From NCBI RefSeq assembly GCF_029968015.1, contig NZ_JASCIS010000032.1, positions 23,834 through 87,833 of the forward strand: a stretch of 64,000 nucleotides of DNA, given 5' to 3'. This document shows, in pieces, positions 15,974-24,280 of the stretch. This stretch comes from Streptomyces luteolus. Lineage in GTDB: Bacteria; Actinomycetota; Actinomycetes; Streptomycetales; Streptomycetaceae. Each line of letters begins with the position of its first letter. Position 1 is the stretch's first letter. A model generated the notes under the pieces. That model saw only the letters and a program-made list of their open reading frames with translations, was not told where the DNA came from and ran no database searches. A program made the position numbers and the translations under genes.

Positions 15974-17194
15974 CTACTTGTCGAGGTCGAGGTCGAGGCC
16001 AAGGTCGAGGTCGAGGTCGAGGCTGAGCATGCGGATGGCGTTGCCCCGCATCAGCTTGTAGACGGTCGCGTCGTCGAGGCCCTTGACGTGGTCGAGGGCG
16101 ACCTCCTTGGTGTGCGGGAAGGTCGAGTCGACGTGCGGGTAGTCCGTCTCGAAGGTGGCGTTGTCGCGCCCGACGACGTCCAGGGACGCGACCCCGTGCT
16201 TGTCGCGGAAGAAGCAGCAGAAGATCTGCCGGTAGTAGTACGTGGACGGCGGCTCGGGGATCAGGTCGCGGACGCCGCCCCATGCGCGGTGCTCCTCCCA
16301 CACGTCGTCGGCGCGCTCCAGGGCGTACGGGATCCAGCCCATCTGCCCTTCGCTGTAGGCGAGTTTGAGCGTCGGGAACTTCACGAGCACCCCGGAGAAC
16401 AGGAAGTCCATCATCGAGGCCATGGCGTTGTTGAAGGACAGGGACGCCTGTACGGCGGGGGGTGCGTCCGGGGAGGCGGCCGGCATCTGGCTCGACGACC
16501 CGATGTGCATGTTCACCACCGTCCCGGTCTCCTGGCAGACCGCGAAGAACGGGTCCCAGTAGCCGGAGTGGATGGACGGAAGGCCGAGGTAGGTCGGGAT
16601 CTCGGAGAAGGTGACCGCCCGCACCCCGCGCGCCGCGTTCCGCTTCACCTCGGCGACGGCGAGGTCGATGTCCCACAGCGGGATGATGCAGAGCGGGATG
16701 AGCCTCCCCCCGCTGTCCCCGCACCACTCCTCGACCATCCAGTCGTTGTACGCGCGCACGCAGGCGAGGGCCACTTCCTTGTCGTGCGCCTCCGCGAAGG
16801 TCTGCCCGCAGAAGCGCGGGAACGTCGGGAAGCAGAGGCTGGCCTCGACGTGGTTGAGGTCCATGTCCTTGAGGCGCTCGACCGGATCCCAGCAGCCGCG
16901 CCGCATCTCGGCCCGGGTGATGCCCTCCAGGGTCATGTCGTCCCGGTCGAAGCCGACGGCGGCGATGTTCCGCTTGTACGGGAACTTCAGGTCCTCGTAG
17001 ATCCACCAGTCGGTGGGCGGTCCTTCCGGGTCCATGGTGATCACGTACTTGCCGCCGGTGTACTCGAGCTCCCCGATCCCGGCGGTCAGCGGCTTGGGCC
17101 CGCGGTCGCGGTACTTCTGCGGCAGCCAGGTCTCGAAGAGGTGCGCCGGTTCGATGACATGGTCGTCGACGCTGATGATCCGAGGCAGTTCCAT
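15974..17194 (-). CDS. Amidohydrolase-family (amidohydrolase_2) metal hydrolase/decarboxylase
   Basis: A 406-residue TIM-barrel amidohydrolase of the ACMSD/resorcylate decarboxylase-like class. Metal-binding and active-site segments: IISVDDHVIEPAHLFETWLP (D-x-H), VEASLCFPTFPRF, NMHIGSSSQMP (His), FPTLKLAYSEGQMGWIPY and FETDYPHVDSTFPHT (Asp). It is first in an operon with two acyl-CoA dehydrogenase subunits and divergent from an acyl-CoA ligase. Related operons occur in mycobacterial and Streptomyces ring or side-chain catabolism. The last 15 residues are a Leu-Asp repeat written by a GAGGTC hexamer array, unlike the rest of the protein. Confidence 0.85.
   Translation of the reverse strand: MELPRIISVDDHVIEPAHLFETWLPQKYRDRGPKPLTAGIGELEYTGGKYVITMDPEGPPTDWWIYEDLKFPYKRNIAAVGFDRDDMTLEGITRAEMRRGCWDPVERLKDMDLNHVEASLCFPTFPRFCGQTFAEAHDKEVALACVRAYNDWMVEEWCGDSGGRLIPLCIIPLWDIDLAVAEVKRNAARGVRAVTFSEIPTYLGLPSIHSGYWDPFFAVCQETGTVVNMHIGSSSQMPAASPDAPPAVQASLSFNNAMASMMDFLFSGVLVKFPTLKLAYSEGQMGWIPYALERADDVWEEHRAWGGVRDLIPEPPSTYYYRQIFCCFFRDKHGVASLDVVGRDNATFETDYPHVDSTFPHTKEVALDHVKGLDDATVYKLMRGNAIRMLSLDLDLDLGLDLDLDK
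15980..16022. repeat. GAGGTC hexanucleotide array at the amidohydrolase C-terminus
   Basis: About seven near-perfect copies of GAGGTC encode alternating Asp-Leu at the end of the amidohydrolase. Units of six keep the frame, so length changes would only alter the tail. Confidence 0.8.
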
Positions 17195-17234
17195 GGGGGT
17201 CCCCTCGCCGCAGTACGAATCTGACGGTATCTAA

Positions 17235-17327
17235 TCTGATGGGTCGTCAGAAAGAGGCTAGCCCCCGGACCTCTGGACCGACAAGGCGGTGACGCTTACG
17301 CTCTGCCTCGATCTGACAGATCGTCAG
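17235..17327. promoter_or_regulatory. Two matching operators between amidohydrolase and acyl-CoA ligase
   Basis: TCTGATGGGTCGTCAG (17235-17250) and TCTGACAGATCGTCAG (17312-17327) agree at 13 of 16 bases. The second is an inverted repeat, CTGAC-N5-GTCAG. They flank the divergent promoters and look like the sites of one TetR-type repressor. No such regulator gene is adjacent. Confidence 0.6.
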
Positions 17328-17351
17328 TTGAGGGAGATCGGGAGGCCGGCT

Positions 17352-18902
17352 ATGCGGGACACGGCACACGAACTGGGCGAGTCCCCGACGCTCTGGGAAC
17401 TGATCCGACGCCGCGCCGAACTCACCCCGCACCGCCCGGCGCTGATCCAGGCGGAGGCGGAGCGGGCCGCCGACCGCACGCTCACCTTCGGCGCCCTGCG
17501 CGAGCGGGCGGAACGCGTCGCGGCCGGACTGTACGAGCGGGGCGTGCGCCCCGGCACGGTCGTCGCCTGGCAGCTGCCCACCCGCATCGAGACGGTCCTG
17601 CTCACTGCCGCCCTGGCCCGGCTCGGCGCGACCCAGTCCCCCGTCATCCCCTTCTACCGCGAGAAGGAGGTCGGCTTCGCGCTGCGCGAGTCCAGGGCCG
17701 AGTTCTTCGCGACGCCCGGGGTCTGGCGCGGCTTCGACCACACGGAGATGGCCCGCCGCCTGGGCGCCCGCGGCGTCTTCGAGGCGTACGCGGACCTCCC
17801 GGAGGCGGACCCCGCCGTCCTGCCCGCGCCGCCCGCGAACGGCACCGACGTCCGCTGGATCTACTGGACCTCCGGCACCACCTCCGACCCCAAGGGCGTG
17901 CTGCACACCGACCGTTCACTGATCGCGGGCGGCTCCTGCCTGGCCCACGCGCTGCGCCTGTCGTCCGCCGACGTGGGCTCGATCGCGTTCCCCTTCGCCC
18001 ACATAGGCGGCCCGGACTACCTGGTGATGCTGCTGCTCTACGGGTTCCCGGCCGTACTCTTCGAGAAGTTCGCGCTGCCGGACGCACTCGACGGCTACCG
18101 CCGCCACGGCGTGACCACGGCGGGCGGCTCCACGGCCTTCTACTCGATGTTCCTGGCCGAGCAGCGAAGGCTCCCCGAGGGCCGCAGACTGATCCCCACT
18201 CTGCGCCTGCTCGCGGGCGGGGGCGCCCCCAAACCCCCCGAGCTCTACCACTCCGTCGTACGGGAGATGGGCTGCCAACTCACCCACGGGTACGGCATGA
18301 CCGAGGTCCCGATGATCACCATGGGCGCCCCGGACGACACCCCGGAGCACCTCGCCGGTACGGAGGGGCGGCCCCCGGCCGGGATGGAGATCCGCATCAC
18401 GGACGCCGAGGGGAAGCCGCTGCCGGCCGGGGTCGACGGGGAGGTGCGACTGCGCGGGGAGGCCGTCTGCCGGGGCTACCTGGAGCCGTCGCAGTCGGCC
18501 GCGGCCTTCGACCCGGACGGCTTCCTGATCACGGGCGACCTGGGGCACGTACGGGAGAGCGGCCATCTGGTCCTCACCGGCCGGGCGAAGGACGTGATCA
18601 TCCGCAAGGGGGAGAACATCTCGGCGAAGGAGATCGAGGACCTGCTGCACGCCCACCCCGCGGTCGGCGAGGCGGCGGTCATCGGCCTCCCGGACCCGGA
18701 GCGCGGCGAACGCGTCTGCGCGGTTCTCGAACTCCCGTCGGGCTCACCGGAGTTGAGCCTGCCCGAGCTCTGCGCGTACCTCCGCGAGGCGGGCCTCTCC
18801 CCCCACAAGCTGCCGGAACAGCTGGAGGTGGTGGAGGCCCTGCCCCGCAACGAGACGCTGCGCAAGGTGCTCAAGTACAAGCTGCGCGAGCGGTACGCGT
18901 GA
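17352..18902 (+). CDS. Acyl-CoA ligase (cyclohexanecarboxylate/FadD3-like AMP-forming synthetase)
   Basis: A 516-residue AMP-forming ligase. Motifs in order: IYWTSGTTSDPKGVLHTD (P-loop-like), HGYGMTEVPMITMG (A5), FLITGDLGHV (A7 Asp), GRAKDVIIRKGENISAKEIE (A8) and a terminal LRKVLKYKLRERYA with the catalytic Lys region. It resembles ligases for alicyclic or side-chain carboxylates. An upstream in-frame GTG at 17289 is rejected because it would place an operator (17312-17327) inside the coding region; GGGAGG fits the ATG at 17352. It probably feeds the divergent acyl-CoA dehydrogenase and amidohydrolase operon. Confidence 0.88.
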   Translation: MRDTAHELGESPTLWELIRRRAELTPHRPALIQAEAERAADRTLTFGALRERAERVAAGLYERGVRPGTVVAWQLPTRIETVLLTAALARLGATQSPVIPFYREKEVGFALRESRAEFFATPGVWRGFDHTEMARRLGARGVFEAYADLPEADPAVLPAPPANGTDVRWIYWTSGTTSDPKGVLHTDRSLIAGGSCLAHALRLSSADVGSIAFPFAHIGGPDYLVMLLLYGFPAVLFEKFALPDALDGYRRHGVTTAGGSTAFYSMFLAEQRRLPEGRRLIPTLRLLAGGGAPKPPELYHSVVREMGCQLTHGYGMTEVPMITMGAPDDTPEHLAGTEGRPPAGMEIRITDAEGKPLPAGVDGEVRLRGEAVCRGYLEPSQSAAAFDPDGFLITGDLGHVRESGHLVLTGRAKDVIIRKGENISAKEIEDLLHAHPAVGEAAVIGLPDPERGERVCAVLELPSGSPELSLPELCAYLREAGLSPHKLPEQLEVVEALPRNETLRKVLKYKLRERYA

Positions 18903-18919
18903 CGGCTCCGGGCCGGGGG

Positions 18920-18985
18920 CGCTCAGGCGTCCGGCGCGGGTCGCTCACGCGTCCGGCGCGGGTCGCTCAGGCGTCCGGCGCGGGG
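18920..18985. repeat. Three 22-bp tandem repeats at the 3' end of the EF-hand gene
   Basis: The unit CGCTCAGGCGTCCGGCGCGG plus GT occurs at 18920, 18942 and 18964 with single changes. The third copy contains the EF-hand gene stop, so the two outer copies look like slippage duplicates of the gene end. Confidence 0.75.
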
Positions 18986-19485
18986 GTCGTGAAGTAGGCG
19001 GCGAAGGCGGTCAGGATCTCCTCCTCGGAGATCCGGCCGTCCCCGTCGGTGTCCAGGGCGGCGGCCGCGGCGGCGGCGGTCTGCGGATCGGCGCCGAGCA
19101 CCTTCAGGACCCGCTCGGTCCCCTTCGGGGTGGCGCCCTTGCCGTCCTCGTCGGCGACGGCGATCGCGGCCTTCAGGAACGGCCGCGCGATCTCGGCGAA
19201 CCGCTGCGGACTGTCCCGCAGCCGCTTGACCGCACCGGTCACGAACTCCTCGCGGGTCACCCGCTGATCCCCGTCGACATCGGCGATCCCGGCCATGCCC
19301 TGCCAGAACGCCTCAGCACCCGCGTACAGCGCCTGCCCCTTGTCGCACCGCGCGGTCGTCCCGAACTCGGCAAGGACGGCCTTCGCCGCACCGCTGAAGT
19401 CCTCGCGGTCGATGTAGCCGTTGCCGTCCTGGTCGAAGCTCGCGAATCGCGCGGCAATCTTGCGCTCGTACTCTGCGCTGTCCAT
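18967..19485 (-). CDS. EF-hand calcium-binding protein (calerythrin-like)
   Basis: A 172-residue sarcoplasmic-type EF-hand protein. Three loops are canonical: DQDGNGYIDREDF (about 15-27), DVDGDQRVTREEF (about 70-82) and DTDGDGRISEEEI (about 144-156). A fourth, DEDGKGATPKGTE, is degenerate. The size and spacing match bacterial calerythrin and the CabB-type proteins of Streptomyces, thought to buffer calcium during aerial growth. The ATG at 19485 follows GAGGCCGAG. The C-terminus lies in tandem repeats. It is monocistronic and convergent with the acyl-CoA ligase gene. Confidence 0.92.
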   Translation of the reverse strand: MDSAEYERKIAARFASFDQDGNGYIDREDFSGAAKAVLAEFGTTARCDKGQALYAGAEAFWQGMAGIADVDGDQRVTREEFVTGAVKRLRDSPQRFAEIARPFLKAAIAVADEDGKGATPKGTERVLKVLGADPQTAAAAAAALDTDGDGRISEEEILTAFAAYFTTPAPDA

Positions 19486-19671
19486 CTCGGCCTCACTGAT
19501 CAGGTGGGTGATGCGTTCCACTGCGTTCACCACGGAGCGTACGTCGCCGATCGCCGACCTGATCCCCGAAAGCCGCAGCTTGTAGCAGGACCGGTGAGAT
19601 TCTGCGACCAGATCGACGTCCGCCCGGTTCACTCGGGCCTTGGCGACTCCAGCCGATCCGCCTCCCTCGTT

Positions 19672-19688
19672 ATACAGTTTTCTATATG
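19672..19688 (+). promoter_or_regulatory. Promoter/operator of the toxin-antitoxin pair, leaderless start
   Basis: The inverted repeat ATACAG-TTTT-CTATAT (19672-19687, one mismatch) contains the -10-like TATATG at 19683-19688. The GTG of the toxin is at 19697, only eight bases further, and has no Shine-Dalgarno, so the mRNA is probably leaderless and the repeat an autoregulatory site. Confidence 0.5.
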
Positions 19689-19696
19689 TTGCTCGG

Positions 19697-20059
19697 GTGT
19701 GGACCACTGAGATCGAGCCCGAGGTCCGGCAATGGCTGGAGCAGTTGCCGGACACTCACTATGACAAGGTCGAACGCGCCGCCGACATGCTGGCGGAGCA
19801 CCCGACGACTCTGGGAGAGCCTTACTCTCGCCACCTCGGCGGAAAGGTGCGTGAGTTGCGATTCCTCATGGAGGGGAACTCCGTCCGCATCACCTACTGG
19901 CTCGCGCCCCAGCAGCGAATCGTCCTGCTGACCGTGTTCCGTAAGACCCGCATGCGGGAGGACGCGGAGGTCGAGCGGGCGCGACGGACTCAGGAGCTGT
20001 GTGAAGCGTGGCACTCGAAAGCCGAGCACACCTACGACCGGAAGGAGGACGGCTCGTGA
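19697..20059 (+). CDS. RelE/HigB-like toxin of a type II toxin-antitoxin system
   Basis: A 120-residue protein of the phage-derived Gp49/HigB-like branch of the RelE/ParE superfamily. Blocks seen: WTTEIEPEVRQWLEQLP, GEPYSRHLGGKVRELRFLMEGNSVRITYWLAPQQRIVLLTVFRKTRM. The HLGGKVRELR and VFRKT segments are the usual positions of the mRNA-cleaving basic residues. The GTG at 19697 is the only reasonable start and appears leaderless. The stop overlaps the antitoxin start by four bases, giving the toxin-first order typical of HigBA. It presumably cleaves ribosome-bound mRNA when the antitoxin is lost. Confidence 0.85.
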   Translation: MWTTEIEPEVRQWLEQLPDTHYDKVERAADMLAEHPTTLGEPYSRHLGGKVRELRFLMEGNSVRITYWLAPQQRIVLLTVFRKTRMREDAEVERARRTQELCEAWHSKAEHTYDRKEDGS

Positions 20060-20433
20060 ACCACTCCCAGTGGAAGACCCGGCGCACCAGGAAGCTTCTG
20101 GGCGAGCGGGTCCGGGAGTCGCAGGCCTACCTGGACGCCGGGCACGCCTTCGCGCTCGGGCAGGCCGTACATGACCGTCGTACCGCTCTCGGCCTGTCCC
20201 AGAGCGAGCTGGCGCGGCGGGCCTCGATGACTCAGCCGCAGATCTCCACCATCGAGGGCGGGGACTCCGTTCCTACGCTGCCGCTGCTCACGCGGCTCGC
20301 GGCAGCACTTGAGGCCGGACTCACCATCGACCTGGACGGGGACGCCTCTTCGTTCGCCTTCAGGCCGTACGGCGAGGACTGCGAGCCCGAGACGGATCCC
20401 GGCGCCGCGACCAGTGAGGCGGCGACAGCCTGA
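20056..20433 (+). CDS. XRE/HTH antitoxin of the RelE/HigB-like pair
   Basis: A 125-residue helix-turn-helix protein. The HTH lies at about 48-70 (LGLSQSELARRASMTQPQISTIEGG), and a C-terminal acidic tail (YGEDCEPETDPGAATSEAATA) could cover the toxin. The N-terminal 20 residues are basic. The GTG start overlaps the toxin stop and has AAGGAGG upstream, so the antitoxin can be translated more strongly than the leaderless toxin, as expected. It probably represses its own promoter with the toxin as co-repressor. Confidence 0.87.
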   Translation: MNHSQWKTRRTRKLLGERVRESQAYLDAGHAFALGQAVHDRRTALGLSQSELARRASMTQPQISTIEGGDSVPTLPLLTRLAAALEAGLTIDLDGDASSFAFRPYGEDCEPETDPGAATSEAATA

Positions 20434-20444
20434 GCAGCGGGAAG

Positions 20445-20819
20445 CTACGCCGACAGCGGCGAAGCCTCCTCGTCGACCGCTGTGCGGAGGTCCGGGAAGA
20501 CCTCGAAGAGGCGGCGGACGCCGAGGGCCGCCAGGACGCGGTTCACATGGGAGCCGTCCTCCGCGCCCTGCGCCGGGAGGATCAGGCGGAGGCGGCCGCG
20601 GCAGGAGCGGATGAGGCGGCGGGTGGCTATCAGCACGCCGACGCCGGAGGAGTCGCAGAAGAGGACTTCGGAGAGGTCGAGGACGAGGCTGCGGCGGCCA
20701 TCGGCGACGGCGTCGTGGACGCGCTGGCGCACGATCGGCGACGTCACCAGGTCCATCTCACCGCTGACCTGGATGACGGCCCAGCCGCCCTGATCGCCGT
20801 CGGTCACTTCGAGCGCCAT
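20445..20819 (-). CDS. STAS-domain anti-anti-sigma factor
   Basis: A 124-residue single STAS domain: VIQVSGEMDLVTSPIVRQRV, LVLDLSEVLFCDSSGVGVLIATRR and LGVRRLFEVFPDLRTAVDEE. CDSSGVGVL contains the serine phosphorylated by RsbW-type kinases. It therefore belongs to the SpoIIAA/RsbV/BldG-like partner-switching group. The ATG at 20819 is chosen; a GTG at 20843 would add eight residues. Its partner kinase is not adjacent; the lone HATPase at 12914-13432 is one local candidate. It is convergent with the XRE antitoxin, 11 bases between stops. Confidence 0.87.
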   Translation of the reverse strand: MALEVTDGDQGGWAVIQVSGEMDLVTSPIVRQRVHDAVADGRRSLVLDLSEVLFCDSSGVGVLIATRRLIRSCRGRLRLILPAQGAEDGSHVNRVLAALGVRRLFEVFPDLRTAVDEEASPLSA

Positions 20820-20843
20820 CCGCCACGCCGCCTCTCGTTCCAC

Positions 20844-21248
20844 TCGTACGCCGCGTACGGTTCCGGTTCGGTCTACAACCTTCAGCCATCACGGCCCACA
20901 TCCGGAAGCCCTGCTTACGGTTCCTTGGTTCGCGGTTGCCCCGCCACTCCCCCGTAAAACACCCCACCTGAACAACAGGCCATCCCGCAGGCCTATCACA
21001 TATGCACCGATTCGATCTACGTCGATCCAGTTCGTTCAACGGACTTCAACGAATTTCGACGCGGTTCCGGCCCAACTCTCAGCGCAGTGTGACCAATTCA
21101 CTACCATCCGCAGCCGCTCCGCGCCGCCCGTTGCCGCAAACCGAGGTGCGTTGTCGGTGGCGGGCACTACATTCGATGGAGGGTTCGCGCACGTACGGTC
21201 GGAACGCACGGTCGGCACGTCGGTCGTGCCACGGCAGGAGGGGGCCAC
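20844..21248. promoter_or_regulatory. 400-bp divergent region between STAS and sigma-factor genes
   Basis: No gene is seen. On the minus strand GTTTTACGGGGG (reading down from 20960) is followed after 13 bases by GGGGCAA (near 20935), a fair match to the stress-sigma (SigB-like) pattern GTTT..GGGTAT, and would drive the STAS gene. On the plus strand GGCAGGAGGGGG precedes the sigma gene ATG. The rest is unstructured AT-richer DNA. Confidence 0.35.
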
Positions 21249-21830
21249 ATGGCAAAAGACGCACCGCCCCGCTGGGACCGCAAGATGCAGCAGCGGCTCG
21301 CACGCGGAGAGGCGGCCGCGCTCGGCGAGCTGTACGACCGGCTCGCCTCCCTCGTGCACAGCCTCGCCCACCGCGTGCTCGACGACGACGCGGCGGCGGA
21401 CCGCGTCACCCGCGAGGTCTTCGCCCACGTCTGGGAGAACCCCGGGGAGTACGACCCGAAGAAGGGCCCGATGCGCTCCTGGCTCGCCGGCCTCACCCAC
21501 CGGTACGCGGTGGCGCGGCTGCGGCGGACCGAGACCGAGGCACTCGCCGACGGCGGCCAGGGCACCACGGAGGACATGGAGCAGAAGGTCCGCCGCGCCT
21601 CCGTCGCCGCCCGCGCGGACTACATCGTGACGTCCATGCCCGCCCCGCTGCGCGCCGCCCTCGAACTCGCCTACTTCCAAAGGCGGGACTACCGCCAGAC
21701 CGCCGCCGACCTCGGCGTGACCGAGGACGAGGCCAGGCGCCGCCTCCGCCTCGGCCTGCAACTCCTGTCCACCGCCAACGAACAGCGGCCCGCCGCCGCC
21801 CCTCCGCCCGGCTACGGGAGCGCACTGTGA
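21249..21830 (+). CDS. ECF-type RNA polymerase sigma factor
   Basis: A 193-residue sigma-70 family protein with region 2 (GEAAALGELYDRLASLVHSLAHRVLDDDAAADRVTREVFAHVWENP, with YDPKKGPMRSWLAGLTHRYAV) and region 4 (MPAPLRAALELAYFQRRDYRQTAADLGVTEDEARRRLRLGLQLL) joined by a short linker, the ECF layout. It is preceded by GGAGGGGG. The stop overlaps the GTG of the zinc-finger anti-sigma gene by three bases, so the two form a regulated pair. The stimulus is unknown. Confidence 0.9.
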   Translation: MAKDAPPRWDRKMQQRLARGEAAALGELYDRLASLVHSLAHRVLDDDAAADRVTREVFAHVWENPGEYDPKKGPMRSWLAGLTHRYAVARLRRTETEALADGGQGTTEDMEQKVRRASVAARADYIVTSMPAPLRAALELAYFQRRDYRQTAADLGVTEDEARRRLRLGLQLLSTANEQRPAAAPPPGYGSAL

Positions 21831-23278
21831 ACGCCGACCCCTTCGAGCCGGACGACGGCCCCGAGGGTCACGACGGCCCGGACCGGCACCCGGACCGGCA
21901 CCCGGACCGGCACGGCGAGACCGACCCCCGCCACGGCCGCGCGGACGACGACATCGCGACCGGCGGCGCCCTCGCCGAAGGCGGGCCGGGACCGGACGGC
22001 CGCCCGCGCGAGAACGGCCGGCCGGGCCCCGGCGAGCACCCCGGCGCCCGGCCCCCGCACGGCGGCGGCCTGCGCATACCGCCACCGCGCAGCTCCATCG
22101 AGGACTCCGGCCGCCCGCTGCCCGAGCCGCCCCCGCTGCCCGCCGTGCCCGCGCCCGCGCCGCCCGTCCTGGAGCACAAGGTCCTCAAGTCGCTGCTCGG
22201 CGCCTGGGCGCTCACCGCCTGCTCCGCCGAGGAGGCCGCCGCCGTCGAGCTGCACCTCGGCAGCTGCGGCGCCTGCGCGGACGAGGCACTGCGGCTGCGG
22301 GACGCCGTCGGCCTGCTGCACCCCGAGGAGAGCCTCGACCTCGACCCGGGCCTGCGCTCCCGCGTCCTCGCCGGCTGCCTGGACCGCCGCCCGCCCCGCA
22401 TACCCGTCCCCGACTGGGCCGCGCCCTACGACGCCGAGACGGCCCGGCTCGACGCCCTGCTCCAGGACTTCGGCAGCGGCGAGTGGCACGCCCCGGTCCG
22501 CCTGAAGTGGTACGAGGGGGACGAGGCCGTCACCCGCCGCACGACGGTCGCCGGGGTCATCGCCCACCTCCTGACGGTCGACGGCCTGGTCGCGACGACC
22601 CTCGGCCTGGACGACCCGCTGCCCGAGGCCGCGCGCGCCGCCCTCACCGGCGCCTCGCCCTCCGAACGCACCGAGGCGTACTGGAACGCCTCCCGTTTCC
22701 CGGCCACGCGCGGTGTCCGCCTGCCGTGGCGGGAGCAGAGCCACACCGTCATCCGCACGGTGTCCTTCGCGGGCGGCGGCTCCGCCGAACTAGCCGTGCC
22801 CTACGGCGAGTTCGCGCTGCCCCTGCGGGACTCGATGCTCGACCGCGCCTTCGAGTGCTGGGTGCACGCGGGCGACATCGCGGACGCGGTGGACTACCCG
22901 TACCAACCGCCCGCGCCCCGGCACCTCAACCGGATGATCGACCTCGCCGCCCGCATGCTGCCCGGCGCGCTCGCCGACCGGCGCCGCGCGGGCTTCGCCG
23001 CACCGGCGAAGGAGCTGGTCGCCGCCGGGGCGCCCGGGCGCAGCCTGCGCCTGGAGGTCGAGGGGCACGGCGGCGGCGAGTGGCTGATCCCGCTCGACTC
23101 ACCGGGAGCGGCCGCGTCGGAGGAGTTCGAAGTGGCCCATGTCGCCCTGGACGGCGTGGAGTTCTGCCGCCTCGCCGCCGGGCACGTGCCGCCCGAGGAC
23201 GCGGCGGCCGGTCAGGTCGGCGACCGCGAGGCGATCCGGGACGTCCTGTCGGCGGCGGCCTCGCTCAGCCGGATGTAG
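21827..23278 (+). CDS. Zinc-finger anti-sigma factor fused to a maleylpyruvate-isomerase-like (DinB fold) domain
   Basis: A 483-residue protein coupled to the ECF sigma gene. A Pro/Asp-rich N-terminus of about 120 residues (with a DRHP tandem repeat near 21880-21915) is followed by a ZAS zinc module, with the HLGSCGACADEALRL ligands at about 142-156. A mycothiol-dependent maleylpyruvate-isomerase-like helical domain follows (DAETARLDALLQDF to ECWVHAGDIADAVDYPY). No membrane helix is seen, so it is a cytoplasmic anti-sigma. Fusion to a fold that uses mycothiol or metals suggests that it senses thiol or metal state. That reading is inference. Confidence 0.82.
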   Translation: MNADPFEPDDGPEGHDGPDRHPDRHPDRHGETDPRHGRADDDIATGGALAEGGPGPDGRPRENGRPGPGEHPGARPPHGGGLRIPPPRSSIEDSGRPLPEPPPLPAVPAPAPPVLEHKVLKSLLGAWALTACSAEEAAAVELHLGSCGACADEALRLRDAVGLLHPEESLDLDPGLRSRVLAGCLDRRPPRIPVPDWAAPYDAETARLDALLQDFGSGEWHAPVRLKWYEGDEAVTRRTTVAGVIAHLLTVDGLVATTLGLDDPLPEAARAALTGASPSERTEAYWNASRFPATRGVRLPWREQSHTVIRTVSFAGGGSAELAVPYGEFALPLRDSMLDRAFECWVHAGDIADAVDYPYQPPAPRHLNRMIDLAARMLPGALADRRRAGFAAPAKELVAAGAPGRSLRLEVEGHGGGEWLIPLDSPGAAASEEFEVAHVALDGVEFCRLAAGHVPPEDAAAGQVGDREAIRDVLSAAASLSRM

Positions 23279-23318
23279 CCGCGGTACGCAGAGGTCTGCC
23301 GCGGTACGCAGAGGTCTT
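23279..23318. repeat. 20-bp direct tandem repeat between convergent genes
   Basis: CCGCGGTACGCAGAGGTCT occurs at 23279 and again at 23299, followed by a degenerate third copy. It lies between the stops of the anti-sigma gene and purU. No hairpin of note. Confidence 0.75.
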
Positions 23319-23333
23319 ACGTACGCGGAAGTC

Positions 23334-24182
23334 TTACGCGAAGACGACCGTGCGGCGGCCGTTGAGCAGGACGCGGCGCTCGCTGTGCCACTTCACCGCG
23401 CGGGCGAGGGCCTGGCACTCCACGTCCCGGCCGACGGCGACGAGCTGCTGCGGCGTGACCTCGTGGCCGACGCGCTCGACCTCCTGCTCGATGATCGGGC
23501 CCTCGTCGAGGTCGGCCGTCACATAGTGCGCGGTCGCGCCGATCAGCTTCACGCCGCGCGCGTGCGCCTGGTGGTAGGGCTTGGCGCCCTTGAAGCTCGG
23601 CAGGAACGAGTGGTGGATGTTGATGATCCGCCCGCTGAGCGCCGTGCACAGGTCGTCCGAGAGCACCTGCATATAGCGGGCGAGGACGACCAGTTCGACG
23701 TTCTCCTCGCGTACGAGAGCGAGCAGCTGCGCCTCAGCCTCCGCCTTGTTCTCCTTCGGCACCGGGATGTGGTGGAAGGGGATGTTGTACGACGACACGA
23801 GCTCGGCGAACTCCGTGTGGTTCGAGACCACGGCGGCGATCTCCACGGGCAGCGCGCCGGTCCGGGCCCGGAACAGCAGGTCGTTCAGGCAGTGGCCGAA
23901 CTTGCTGACCATCAGAACGATGCGCATCTTCTCGTCGGCCAGGTGGATCTGCCAGTCCATCTGGAAGGAGTCACCGACGGCGGCGAAGCTGGCGCGCAGC
24001 TTCTCGGCGTTCAGGGCCTCGGCGGAGAAGTGCACCCGCATGAAGAACAGCCCGGTGTCGTGGTCGCCGAACTGCTGGCTGTCCTCGATGTTGCAGCCGG
24101 TCATGAACAGGTAGCTGGACACGGCGTGCACGATGCCCTGCTTGTCGGGGCAGGACAGCGTGAGGACGTACTGGTCGGTCAT
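23334..24182 (-). CDS. purU: Formyltetrahydrofolate deformylase
   Basis: A 282-residue PurU, hydrolysing 10-formyltetrahydrofolate to formate and tetrahydrofolate. An N-terminal ACT domain (YVLTLSCPDKQGIVHAVSSYL) is followed by the formyltransferase-like domain with ARYMQVLSDDL, the catalytic INIHHSFLPSFKGAKPY and ATAHYVTADLDEGPII. Length is normal. The ATG at 24182 is the first in frame after the upstream gap. It is a stand-alone housekeeping gene between a tandem repeat and the SCO4402-family gene. In streptomycetes I recall purU at this point of the core chromosome. Confidence 0.95.
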   Translation of the reverse strand: MTDQYVLTLSCPDKQGIVHAVSSYLFMTGCNIEDSQQFGDHDTGLFFMRVHFSAEALNAEKLRASFAAVGDSFQMDWQIHLADEKMRIVLMVSKFGHCLNDLLFRARTGALPVEIAAVVSNHTEFAELVSSYNIPFHHIPVPKENKAEAEAQLLALVREENVELVVLARYMQVLSDDLCTALSGRIINIHHSFLPSFKGAKPYHQAHARGVKLIGATAHYVTADLDEGPIIEQEVERVGHEVTPQQLVAVGRDVECQALARAVKWHSERRVLLNGRRTVVFA

Positions 24183-24280
24183 ACGGGGAAGGCTACCTGC
24201 CCCTCTGTGGGCAGGCGTTCCGCAGGGCGGAACGGGTGGGCACAGCCCCACGTGCCGGGTGCCGATCCGTCCGACCTCAG

